From assembly GCA_018968885.1 (NCBI GenBank), contig JAGWZK010000013.1, forward strand, positions 39,137 to 103,136: a DNA stretch of 64,000 nucleotides, read 5' to 3'. Below, piece after piece: positions 50,463 through 58,608 of this stretch (its first letter is position 1; the number at the start of each line of letters is the position of its first letter). The position numbers were made by a program, and so were the translations under genes. The DNA is from Planctomycetota bacterium (GTDB lineage Bacteria; Planctomycetota; Phycisphaerae; Phycisphaerales; UBA1924). The notes below the pieces were generated by a model that searched no databases, was not told the DNA's origin, and saw only the letters and a list, made by a program, of their open reading frames with translations.

Positions 50463-51158
50463 TCATGAACTTCCCTGCCGCATGCGGTCGAGGCCTTCGG
50501 GGAATGGGTAGGTGGGGAAGACGTTGGCACCGCCCTGATCCCAGGCGCTGATGGGTGGATACGCATCACCACGGAAACCGGCCTGATACATGGTGCGGAG
50601 GACGGTTTCCAGTGAGGGCTCGGTGTTGCCGGGGCCGACGAGGCGATTGGCCTTGGCGTTGAGGAAGCTCACGGTGCAGCAGGGGCCGCGATCGCGGCGG
50701 TCCGCCAGCATCTTTTGCACGGTGCGGAAGCCACGGGAAAGATCGCTGAGCGTGAAGTGGTCTTTGCCCTTGGGACGCAAAAGGGCGAGAATGAGAATGC
50801 TGTCGAGATCGAACTTGAGCACAAAGGGTTCTTTGTCGTGCGCGGCATGGATGCCCACCGACTCCTGAAACATCTTGGCGTAACTGGTGACGGACTTGGC
50901 GCTCCACTGGCTGCTGGGAACCAGATCGACGAGCTGACTGACCACGCCGTGGGAGTTGTCGGTGTCGTTGACGCCGCAGACGACGGTGCGGTAGCGGCCA
51001 TCGACGAGGTCACGGATCATGTCCTGCCCCCACATGATGCGCATGCGATCGACATCGCCCGCGGCGGGGAGAAGCGTGAGCCGCTGGGGAAATTGGGCCG
51101 GAGACATCAAGGCATCGGCTTCGTCATCGAAAAGACGGATTGTTTTGGACGCGCTCAT
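50463..51158 (-). CDS. Conserved hypothetical protein, unknown fold
   Basis: 231 residues from ATG 51158, fixed by a perfect AAGGAGG 6 bases upstream. The longer frame to 51278 is unlikely because it would ignore that site. No signal peptide or membrane segment is visible, so it is probably cytoplasmic. The sequence is mixed alpha/beta: RIMWGQDMIRDLVDGRYRTV, VCGVNDTDNSHGVVSQLVDL, FVLKFDLDSILILALLRPKG, GFRTVQKMLADRRDRGPCCT. The Asp-rich patches do not form a recognisable active site. No partner gene is evident: the next gene downstream on the same strand lies outside any operon distance (the plus-strand VTT gene is convergent). Confidence 0.75.
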   Translation of the reverse strand: MSASKTIRLFDDEADALMSPAQFPQRLTLLPAAGDVDRMRIMWGQDMIRDLVDGRYRTVVCGVNDTDNSHGVVSQLVDLVPSSQWSAKSVTSYAKMFQESVGIHAAHDKEPFVLKFDLDSILILALLRPKGKDHFTLSDLSRGFRTVQKMLADRRDRGPCCTVSFLNAKANRLVGPGNTEPSLETVLRTMYQAGFRGDAYPPISAWDQGGANVFPTYPFPEGLDRMRQGSS

Positions 51159-51357
51159 GTTCGCCTCCTTTTGAATTTGCGGATCGCCCTCGGACAAGAC
51201 CTTGAAGGGATCGAATGGCTGCATGCCGCTGAGGCGGTGCCGCGCTTTCCCGGGTTTCTGGGGCCGATCGCGATCCATGAGGCAGCATATCCACCTTGGT
51301 GTATCTGAGCCCGGCCGATTCAGAGGGGATCAGGCGTCGGTTGGATACGCGAGGGTT

Positions 51358-52632
51358 CTACTTCGCTGTGGACCGTGAAGTTCGAGAAAGGGCGCGTGCA
51401 TCACGTGCAATGCTCCACCCCGCAGCAGCCATCGTGACTGCCGCGATGAGGGGACGCACCCACACGGTCTTAAGCTTGTCTTTGTGGAATTCGTGCGCGC
51501 TGGCGAGGAGGATCAGGGCAGCGATGCCGATGAGGGCGATGCCGCGGCGGGAAATCCAGAGGGTGGCGACCCACGCCGCGATGAGAGGCGCGAGCATGAC
51601 GTAGCTGTTTCCTTCGGTGCGAGGGTTGAAGAGCATGAGATAGCAGATGCAGAGAGTGAGGATGAGGAGGAGGGCGAGATCGCGGGAAGAGATACGCCAA
51701 AGGGCAAGCGCAGAGAGTACCAGCGTAACCAGCCCCGCACCGGCACGAATCAATGTCATCGCGCCCGGTCCGATTGGGTCTGGCGCAGAACGATCTCCAC
51801 TGCCGAGGAGCGGCAACATACGGAGCATGCCGTTGAGTTCACTGAAGACTCCGGCACCGGGTTCGCCCGCTTCGCGCATTTTGGCGATGGCGGCTTGGTA
51901 TTGCTGCGTGACGTAGCCCCAGTCGGGATTGATATAGGGCAAGGCGAGCACGCCGAGCATGACGATGGCGAGTCGCGACCAGAGTCGCGGCACGATCGCG
52001 CCCATCACCATGACCACAGGCACAGCGATCGGCTTAGCCGCCACCGACAGCCCCATCCACAGCGCGGCGGGCCACCACTTCTTCTCGGCAATGGCAACAC
52101 CGGCGAGAATGAACATGGCACCCAGGGGCAAATTCATCTGGCCGTTGCGCATGCATCCGGCGGCGAGGGCGATGGAGCCGGCTGTGAGGAGCAGAAAGAT
52201 GCCGCCAGTTGTGGCGGTTGTGCTGGGTTGGGCGAGCACATCACGGCCACGGATGAGCCGCGCGTTGAGGGAGGATAACTTCCATAAGGCCCAGGCGTAG
52301 AGCGCGGTGATGACGATGCGCCAGAGAACCTCGCCCAGCGGCACGCTGGGGATGAGCGCGAAGGGCGAATACACGACCGCGCCCTGCGGCGGATACAGCC
52401 AGCCGTGCTGACCTTCGCTGTACATGGGCTGCGAAGACCAGAAGTGTTCGGCGGCGATGCGGTAGTTAGTGGTGACCGTGCGATCGTCCTTGGGGTCGGG
52501 CGTGGCGGCGGTGCGCCAGACAGCGACGCTGATGACGATGAGCGTGCCGAGCCATATCCAGAAGGCGATCCAGCGGGCCCGCGTGCCGCAGAGCCAGTCG
52601 TTGAGGTCGCGTTGCCAGGTACGAATCATCAC
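51358..52632 (-). CDS. GT87-family polyprenol-phosphate-sugar glycosyltransferase (DUF2029)
   Basis: 424 residues with about ten predicted membrane helices (IAFWIWLGTLIVISVAVW; WRIVITALYAWALWKLS; IALIGIAALILLASA). The extracytoplasmic loop after the first helix contains YRIAAEHFWSSQPMYSEGQHGWLYPPQGA, readable as EHFWSSQPMY and GWLYPPQGAVVYSPF, which matches the D/E-rich and YPP signature of PimE-like DUF2029 glycosyltransferases. These use polyprenol-phosphate sugars on the outer side of the inner membrane. It follows the GT2 and NodB-type genes on the same strand with a 49-base gap, fitting a glycan assembly operon. Confidence 0.85.
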   Translation of the reverse strand: MMIRTWQRDLNDWLCGTRARWIAFWIWLGTLIVISVAVWRTAATPDPKDDRTVTTNYRIAAEHFWSSQPMYSEGQHGWLYPPQGAVVYSPFALIPSVPLGEVLWRIVITALYAWALWKLSSLNARLIRGRDVLAQPSTTATTGGIFLLLTAGSIALAAGCMRNGQMNLPLGAMFILAGVAIAEKKWWPAALWMGLSVAAKPIAVPVVMVMGAIVPRLWSRLAIVMLGVLALPYINPDWGYVTQQYQAAIAKMREAGEPGAGVFSELNGMLRMLPLLGSGDRSAPDPIGPGAMTLIRAGAGLVTLVLSALALWRISSRDLALLLILTLCICYLMLFNPRTEGNSYVMLAPLIAAWVATLWISRRGIALIGIAALILLASAHEFHKDKLKTVWVRPLIAAVTMAAAGWSIARDARALSRTSRSTAK

Positions 52633-52681
52633 TTCGCATTATCCCAGAGATTGCTGAGGCCACTCGGAGAGGAGTGGCACG

Positions 52682-53521
52682 TTATGACCGCGATTGCCGC
52701 ACAAGTTGTGCATAGTCAGCATATGTGGTGCACTCGGCGCGTGCCGCGAGCCAGGTGAAGTAGGCGCGCATGCGGTCGACGTAGGGTTGACCATTCAGCC
52801 CGGCGACGAGTCGGGGCAAGCGATAGGGGGCGAGGTCGCAGAGTTCCCAAGGGTGGAAATAGAGTGCCGCGACGCGGTCGGATGTGAGGCACCAGCGCGT
52901 GGCGATGGTGGTGGCGGCGAGTGGCACATTCTTGAAACTCAACCAGAAGAGTGGCCAGCGGATCAGTGGGGTCACGGCGGTGGGAATCTGCACCAGTTCA
53001 CCACGTCCGGTTTCCTCGATGTGAGCGTGGCGGGGACGAAAGAAGTTGTTGTATCGACCGGGAATCCACGTCGGATTCTCGCCGGAGTTGTAGGTGTATC
53101 CCGCGGCGGCGATGAGCGATTGATCGACCTTTGCCAAGCGAGCCATGCGAAAGCCGGTCACATCCTGCCCGGACAGTTTCTGCAACACTTCGCGGCTCTT
53201 GGGAAGATCCTGCGGCTCGAACTTGGAATGCGACCAGCCGTGGCTGGCGACTTCGTGCTTCTGGGCTGAACGGAGGAGGAGTTCGGGATGCGCTGTGGCG
53301 ATGGTCGCCGTGATGAAGAGCGTGGCACGGACATTCACGTCGTCGAGGAGGTCGAGGGTGCGCTCCCATCCTGATGCACCAACGCGCAGCTGCTCATTCA
53401 GCGGCACGCGGGCGCCGTACTCATTGGGGAGATCAAACTCTTCGACATCAAAGGAGATGAGCGCCAAGGGCTTGGCGCGGGCACGCTGATCCGCACCCTG
53501 ATCCGAACGAGCGCCATTCAC
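52682..53521 (-). CDS. Polysaccharide deacetylase (NodB-like)
   Basis: 279 residues. The NodB fold opens with LALISFDVEEFDLPNEYG, where Asp of FDVEEFD would be the catalytic base, and EVASHGWSHSKFEPQ supplies the metal-binding H-S/G-H-S. FRMARLAKVDQSLIAAAGY is the motif that follows in this family; HPWEL near the end provides a further His. It would remove acetyl groups from N-acetylated glycans. Start ATG 53521 overlaps the stop of the GT2 gene as ATGA (53518-53521), so synthesis of the lipid-linked sugar and deacetylation appear coupled. No signal peptide is visible, so it is probably cytoplasmic. Confidence 0.88.
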   Translation of the reverse strand: MNGARSDQGADQRARAKPLALISFDVEEFDLPNEYGARVPLNEQLRVGASGWERTLDLLDDVNVRATLFITATIATAHPELLLRSAQKHEVASHGWSHSKFEPQDLPKSREVLQKLSGQDVTGFRMARLAKVDQSLIAAAGYTYNSGENPTWIPGRYNNFFRPRHAHIEETGRGELVQIPTAVTPLIRWPLFWLSFKNVPLAATTIATRWCLTSDRVAALYFHPWELCDLAPYRLPRLVAGLNGQPYVDRMRAYFTWLAARAECTTYADYAQLVRQSRS

Positions 53522-54399
53522 CGATACTGCCCCAGCAGACCCTTGATGCGAATGCCTGCAAGTTCGGCCAGCATCTTGGGCGGATCCATCGCCAGATTGA
53601 CCTTGCTCTTTTTGGCGCGGTGCTCAGCGGAGACGTGAGCGGGAACTTCGGTGATGGTGTAGCCGAGCTGCCGCGCGATGAAGAGGGCTTCGGCATCAAA
53701 CGCGAATCCACTCAAAGTCACTCGCTTGAAAATCTCACGCGCTGCATCAGTGCGAAAGCCCTTGAGCCCCGCCTGTGTATCGCGATATGGCAGACCGAGC
53801 AAACCTCGCGCGATGGCATTGAACCCCGCGCCTAATACGCGGCGGAGTCCGGAGACTTCCAGATCCTCACCCGGCACCAAGGCCCGCGAGCCAATCACGA
53901 CATCGTGCGTTTTCAGCCCCGTCAGCAGGGCATCAAGGTGTGAGAGCGAATAGGCCAAGTCACCATCCATGAAGATGAAGAGTGGAGCATCACACTCGGT
54001 GACGGCACGGGCGATGGCGCGGCCTTTTCCACCATTGGCTCCCAATCTGCGCAGGGCGACATTCACAGGGCCCTTGATGTCGATGCCGCTGCGCATGGCG
54101 TCGGCGATCGCACCTGCGGTGCCGTCGGCCGATCCATCATCGACAAAGACGAAACGGAGTTCGGGGCGCTTGGCGGCGAAGGGAATCAACTGCTCGAGCG
54201 TGGCGCGGATGGTTGACGCTTCGTTGTAGACGGGGAGTGCGATCTGGGCCACAGGCTCTGGCAAGACGGTTGCCCCGCGCAGACGCGAGACTTCAACGAC
54301 CTTTGCTTCGATTTGGGCATCGATCTGGCTCTCGATTTGGGTGGGCGCACCGGCTGCGTCGGCTGTTGGTTTCGAGACATGTGAGGCGGGGTCGGTCAC
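53518..54399 (-). CDS. Dolichyl-phosphate-type GT2 glycosyltransferase
   Basis: 293 residues. A ~50-residue Ala/Gln/Glu-rich N-terminus precedes the GT-A core: QIALPVYNEASTIRATLEQ, RFVFVDDGSADGTA, GKGRAIARAV and FIFMDGDLAYSLSHLD with the D-x-D metal site. GLPYRDTQAGLKGFR and ALFIARQLGYTI are typical of polyprenyl-phosphate mannose or glucose synthases. It lacks the C-terminal membrane helices of some relatives. It should make a polyprenyl-phosphate sugar used by the GT87 enzyme two genes downstream. First gene of the coupled GT2-NodB-GT87 group. Confidence 0.9.
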   Translation of the reverse strand: MTDPASHVSKPTADAAGAPTQIESQIDAQIEAKVVEVSRLRGATVLPEPVAQIALPVYNEASTIRATLEQLIPFAAKRPELRFVFVDDGSADGTAGAIADAMRSGIDIKGPVNVALRRLGANGGKGRAIARAVTECDAPLFIFMDGDLAYSLSHLDALLTGLKTHDVVIGSRALVPGEDLEVSGLRRVLGAGFNAIARGLLGLPYRDTQAGLKGFRTDAAREIFKRVTLSGFAFDAEALFIARQLGYTITEVPAHVSAEHRAKKSKVNLAMDPPKMLAELAGIRIKGLLGQYR

Positions 54400-54477
54400 G
54401 CGGGAAAGTGTATGAGGGAGAGGTGCACCGCCATTGGGCTTGACTGGCTTACCGCAGGCCCGATATTTCGTGAGGAT

Positions 54478-55149
54478 TCACCCGTTTTGGGCGAGGTCAT
54501 CATCTTCGAGGGGGCGAGACACTGAGTAGCCGCCACTGAACCATTTTCCCAGGTCCGCCATCTTGGCACGTTCGCTGGCAAAGGGCCAATGTGGGGCCAA
54601 GGGTGAGACCCACGCGCCTGTCGTCGGACACTTGATGGGTTCGCGGCTGGCAAATTTCTGTGTTTCGGGGCGAGCCGCGATGTGTGATGGAAACTCGAAG
54701 GTCATTTGGCGCGAGGTTTCGCTGGCGTGTTCCAGCCGCAGGACGATGTAACGGTCGCGCGCGGGGAGCGAATCGGCGATGCGCTCGGGCCATTCGATGA
54801 GGGCGATGGAGCCGAGTGCCGCCGTGCCGTCGGAGGCAAAGAGTCGATCCCAGCCAAGTGGTTCCAGATCCTCGCTGCCAGTAAGGCGGTAGCAATCGAT
54901 GTGCGTGATCGCGAGTTCTTTGCCTGCGTAGCGATTGACGATGACGTAGGTGGGGCTGGAGATTGCGCCGGACTCAACACCTAGTGATTCGGCAAGCCCT
55001 CGTGTGAAAGTGGTCTTTCCTGCGCCCATCTCGCCATCAAGGAGGAGTACATCGCCGCTACGGAGGACCGCGGCGAGCCCTGCGGCAAGCGTGCGCGTGT
55101 ATTCCACACTCGTGCTGATGCGCTCAACTTGGAGTGGCTTGCTGGTCAC
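54478..55149 (-). CDS. tsaE: tRNA threonylcarbamoyladenosine ATPase TsaE fused to a zinc-less YacG-like domain
   Basis: 223 residues from GTG 55149, which overlaps the upstream stop as GTGA (55146-55149) with GGGAG upstream; a TTG at 55164 is an alternative. Residues ~10-150 are TsaE, the ATPase needed with TsaBD for t6A in tRNA: Walker A LDGEMGAGKTTFTRGLAE, SPTYVIVNRY, HIDCYRL and IEWPERIA. The family normally ends near residue 150-160. Here about 65 residues follow and resemble YacG: KCPTTGAWVSP, PFASERAKMADLGKWFSGGYS. YacG is the small gyrase-binding protein with a C-x2-C ... C-x3-C zinc site; only the first Cys is kept and FCSERC has become FASERA. Co-transcribed with the DUF429-ThiL gene. 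Confidence 0.9.
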   Translation of the reverse strand: MTSKPLQVERISTSVEYTRTLAAGLAAVLRSGDVLLLDGEMGAGKTTFTRGLAESLGVESGAISSPTYVIVNRYAGKELAITHIDCYRLTGSEDLEPLGWDRLFASDGTAALGSIALIEWPERIADSLPARDRYIVLRLEHASETSRQMTFEFPSHIAARPETQKFASREPIKCPTTGAWVSPLAPHWPFASERAKMADLGKWFSGGYSVSRPLEDDDLAQNG

Positions 55150-56963
55150 GATCCATGCTCCCAACCCAGCATACTCACATCTATGCGCCTGCGTCCTGCC
55201 AACGCGACAGATCGCGGCTCACCACGCGTGTACTCGACCACTTTGCCGATGCACGTTACCTTGGTGCCGCTGGTCAGGGATTTGAGTTTCACGCCCGGCG
55301 CGGTGACGAAGAGAAGTTCGTAATCCTCTCCATCACTCATGGCTCGTTTCCAGGTTTTCACGCCTGTAGCCCTTGGGACACGCGGCGCATCAATCTCAAT
55401 CGCTACGCCGCTCATCTCTGCCAGCCGCCTGGCATCTCTGCCCAGCCCGTCAGAGAGATCCATCATCGCGTGCAACTTTCCATCCAGTCGTTTGGCCAGC
55501 TCCTTGGCCTCTGCCAATCGCGGCTCAAAGGTCAGGTGCTTTCCCATTCCCGTGCGCTTGTCAAAACTGCCGCCAAGTGTGCCAGTGACCCACAAATCAT
55601 CACCTGGACGCGCTCCACTTCGCAATACCGCCCCGCGCCTGGTCGCGGGCTTTCCCAGGACACTCACCGTCAACGCCAGGGGCCCACTCGTCCGCGCAAT
55701 GTCCCCACCCACCACCGGACACTTCCACTTTCTTCCCCATGCGTGCACCGCATCCACCAACTCTCGCCCCCGCGCATCACCATCAGGCAGGGCCGCCGCG
55801 ACCAGTGCGGCAATCGGCTCACCTGCTGCCGCGGCGATATCTGAAAGGGTGCGAGCCAAGGCCTTCCGCGCGATCAACTCGACAGGAGTTCCCGCCACAA
55901 AGTGCCGCCGCTCAATCACCTGATCGGTCTTCAGAAGCACGTGCTCGGACTCCGCAAACACGACCGCGCAATCATGCCCCGGCCCCGCCACCACCTGCGG
56001 AAACTGCCTCTCCATCCCACCACTCACGCCATACACCCGCTTCAGCAACACCTCTTCACTCGCCAGCTGCTGCCGATGGAAATGCTCCATCGTCTCCGGG
56101 TCCACAATCCACCCTTCCACCTCGTCCACTCCCCGCGGCACACCACATCCCTCCTGCCCGCTCGCCCATGCCGCCTGCACACACATCAACACCGCATCCA
56201 GCGCGTCCCCTTCCGCATCCTCCATGCACGCCGCGGCATCCCCTGCCGTCACACTCACCATGAATCCGTACCGCTCCCGCAACCGCTCACTCATCAACAT
56301 CCCCACCATCCGCCGCCGCGCTGCAAATCTCGCCTTCCGACTCGCGGGCTTCCCACCTTTATACGGCTCATTCCCAATCAGCCATCGCGCCACCAACCCC
56401 GAATACCCCTCGATCACCACTCGTGAGCTATTCGTGCGCCGCACCGGCAGCACACTCACATCCGCATCCAGAATCCGCGGCAGCCCCTCCAAGAGCATGT
56501 ACCCCACCGCGGGAAAATCCGTGTGCATCGCGCTGATCGAACCCGCGCTCCAACCCTTTCCATTGGCCTCTCCCCGATCACACGCGCGATGCTGTTCACC
56601 ACCCAGCGCCCTGGCACACCGCTTCATCGCGCTACGAAACTCTTCGCGCGACACACCCCGCACCCTCTTGTGAAACTGCTCGGCACTCGGCCCCCACTTC
56701 AGCCATTCCACTGCCGAGCGCGCCATCCCCAAAGGAAAGTCCACGCTCGTCACACTCTGTCGGTGCGCTCCCGCATGCTCCTGCATCGCCAACGCAAATC
56801 CATCCAGTGATTCAATCCGCCGCAGTGCCGAAATATTCAATACGCCGCCACCCGGCCCACGATTCAGCACGCCCTCAGCGATGATGATCGGCTTGCGACG
56901 ACTCGGTCGGGATGTGAAATCAACGCCTCGCAACAGCACGCTGAAATCGTAGGGTTTCCGCAA
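55146..56963 (-). CDS. thiL: DUF429 domain fused to thiamine-monophosphate kinase (ThiL)
   Basis: 605 residues, twice the length of ThiL (about 320). The C-terminal half (from about 300) is ThiL, which phosphorylates thiamine monophosphate: GPGHDCAVVFAESEHVLLKTD, KALARTLSDIAAAAGEPIAAL, CPVVGGDIARTSGPLALTVS, ARPGDDLWVTGTLGGSF and MDLSDGLGRDARRLAEMSGV are recognisable. The usual GDDAA of the ATP loop reads GHDCA, with a His for the first Asp. The N-terminal ~300 residues resemble DUF429, an RNase-H-fold predicted nuclease: LLRGVDFTSRPSRRK, SVTSVDFPLG, AAACMEDAEGDALDAVLMCVQAAW, with Asp/Glu spacing. The start is a TTG (56963) or a nearby GTG. It lies between a methyltransferase (9-base gap) and tsaE (GTGA overlap). 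Confidence 0.82.
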   Translation of the reverse strand: MRKPYDFSVLLRGVDFTSRPSRRKPIIIAEGVLNRGPGGGVLNISALRRIESLDGFALAMQEHAGAHRQSVTSVDFPLGMARSAVEWLKWGPSAEQFHKRVRGVSREEFRSAMKRCARALGGEQHRACDRGEANGKGWSAGSISAMHTDFPAVGYMLLEGLPRILDADVSVLPVRRTNSSRVVIEGYSGLVARWLIGNEPYKGGKPASRKARFAARRRMVGMLMSERLRERYGFMVSVTAGDAAACMEDAEGDALDAVLMCVQAAWASGQEGCGVPRGVDEVEGWIVDPETMEHFHRQQLASEEVLLKRVYGVSGGMERQFPQVVAGPGHDCAVVFAESEHVLLKTDQVIERRHFVAGTPVELIARKALARTLSDIAAAAGEPIAALVAAALPDGDARGRELVDAVHAWGRKWKCPVVGGDIARTSGPLALTVSVLGKPATRRGAVLRSGARPGDDLWVTGTLGGSFDKRTGMGKHLTFEPRLAEAKELAKRLDGKLHAMMDLSDGLGRDARRLAEMSGVAIEIDAPRVPRATGVKTWKRAMSDGEDYELLFVTAPGVKLKSLTSGTKVTCIGKVVEYTRGEPRSVALAGRRRIDVSMLGWEHGS

Positions 56964-56972
56964 GACGCGCTC

Positions 56973-57719
56973 TCATACCCCCACCAGATACACCCCAAAC
57001 CCCAGCACACCTCGCCCCTCCTCCATATACAACCGGCTCCAATCGCGGCATCTCTTCCGCATCGCTTCCGCTTCCGGATCATCCGGATTCATCGCCAGAA
57101 ACTCCTCGATATTGCGGCAATACGCCCACTCATACTCATCCCACTCGCGCTGACTCGCCGTCCATGCCCCCAGCATCCTCAGACCTCGCTCGCGCAAGTT
57201 CTTCACCATCTCCGCATGCGTGGGGTATGCACTCTTCTCACACTCCAGTGCCTGCAGATACGCCGCGCTCGGCTCACTCTCCCAGATTCCATCGGCGATC
57301 AGGAGCTTCCCACCCGGTTTGGTCACCCGCAACAACTCCTTCATCATCCCTTCCCACCCGCCCAGCGCATGCGAACTCCCGATGCACGCCACCAGATCAA
57401 ACGTCTGCGCCCCCAGCGTCGGCATCAGCACCTGGGCATCGGCGAGTTGAATCCACAATCGATTCGCCACACCTCGCTCGCTGGCTCGCTTCTGTGCCTC
57501 GGTCTGCATCAATTCGGATTGCTCAACACCGATGCCCGACGAGCCGAATCGCTCTGCAGCGCGAATGAGCAACTCCCCTTTGCCACAGCCGACATCGAGG
57601 ATCGCCGAAGCCGCACCCAAGCCGCAGTATCCCAGGATCTGGTCAAGGAAATGCGGATCAATCGGGTTGCAGTACCAGTGCGTGCGATGAGCCAGAAACG
57701 AATAGCGCTCGCGATTCAT
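56973..57719 (-). CDS. SAM-dependent methyltransferase
   Basis: 248 residues. Class I Rossmann methyltransferase: motif I ILDVGCGKGELLIRAAERF, acidic end of strand two as GIGVEQSELMQ, motif II FDLVACIGSSHALGG, and LLRVTKPGGKLLIADGIWESE. The C-terminal ~90 residues (helical, WTASQREWDEYEWAYCRN) form a substrate cap. The substrate is unknown; Trp/Tyr-rich surfaces suggest a small aromatic or lipid-like molecule. Six bases separate it from the upstream DUF1080 gene and nine from the DUF429-ThiL gene, so it belongs to the same minus-strand transcript. Confidence 0.88.
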   Translation of the reverse strand: MNRERYSFLAHRTHWYCNPIDPHFLDQILGYCGLGAASAILDVGCGKGELLIRAAERFGSSGIGVEQSELMQTEAQKRASERGVANRLWIQLADAQVLMPTLGAQTFDLVACIGSSHALGGWEGMMKELLRVTKPGGKLLIADGIWESEPSAAYLQALECEKSAYPTHAEMVKNLRERGLRMLGAWTASQREWDEYEWAYCRNIEEFLAMNPDDPEAEAMRKRCRDWSRLYMEEGRGVLGFGVYLVGV

Positions 57720-57725
57720 ATGTGC

Positions 57726-58544
57726 TTACTTCCCTTGCGTGTGCCCCGCACTGGCATCAGTTCCGATATTCCGCACCCAAATGTTCCGATACTCCACCTT
57801 CGATCCATGATCCTGCAGCATCAATGGCCCCATCGCCATTTCCTCTCCACCCGCCGCTGCACCCGTCGGACCCTTCACTTCCACATCATGCTGAATCAGC
57901 ACCCCATTGTGCAGCACCGTCAGCCGAGCTGAACTGGTCTTCTTTCCCGCCGCATCAAACTTCGGCGCAGTAAACACAATGTCATACGTCTGCCACTCCC
58001 CCGGCGCTTTGCTCACATTCACCAGTGGCGGGCTCACCTTGTAAATCGCTCCACACTGCCCATCCGCATACGTCTTGCTTTCCGCCCCATCTCCAAAGCT
58101 GTCCAGCACCTGCACTTCATACTTTCCATGCAGATACACGCCCGAATTGCCGCGATTCTGCCCTTCGCCGCTGGCTGGGCTGGGTGTGCGAAACTCAATG
58201 TGCAGTTGGCAATCACCAAACTCAAACCCACTCCGCACATTCCCACTCCCCGGCTCCACCACCATCACACCATCCGTCACCTTCCACCGCGCTGGCTTCC
58301 CACCCAGCATGTTCCATTCCTTCGCATCGCTTGCGTGTGCTGCCAGCAGCACCTTCGCATCCGATGGCACTCCCATCTCACCGCACGCCACCTTTTTCGG
58401 CTCCGCTGGTTCACTGATCTCAACCTCATGAAGCCATGCACCGCCGCCGCGAGCACCCGACATCGCCACCGCCGCGCTGCACGCCACCACTGCCGCGCAC
58501 ACCCATCCTGTCCGCGACCCGATCCAGGAACATGCATCACTCAT
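57726..58544 (-). CDS. DUF1080 (3-keto-disaccharide hydrolase-like) secreted protein
   Basis: 272 residues from ATG 58544 (MSDACSWIG), with a signal segment GWVCAAVVACSAAVAMSGA. The beta-sandwich domain shows WKVTDGVMVVEPGSGNVRS, FGDCQLHIEFRTPSP, GNSGVYLHGKYEVQVLDSFG, QTYDIVFTAPKFDAAGK and GPLMLQDHGSKVEYRNIWVR, all strong PF06439 features. Members cleave 3-ketoglycosides in the periplasm. It lies in an apparent operon with the TIM-barrel lipoprotein upstream (64-base gap) and the methyltransferase downstream. Confidence 0.9.
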   Translation of the reverse strand: MSDACSWIGSRTGWVCAAVVACSAAVAMSGARGGGAWLHEVEISEPAEPKKVACGEMGVPSDAKVLLAAHASDAKEWNMLGGKPARWKVTDGVMVVEPGSGNVRSGFEFGDCQLHIEFRTPSPASGEGQNRGNSGVYLHGKYEVQVLDSFGDGAESKTYADGQCGAIYKVSPPLVNVSKAPGEWQTYDIVFTAPKFDAAGKKTSSARLTVLHNGVLIQHDVEVKGPTGAAAGGEEMAMGPLMLQDHGSKVEYRNIWVRNIGTDASAGHTQGK

Positions 58545-58608
58545 CACACACTCCCACACATATCGTCCACTGCTTCAATCCGCATCCCGCTCATGCAAGC
58601 TGCTCGCT

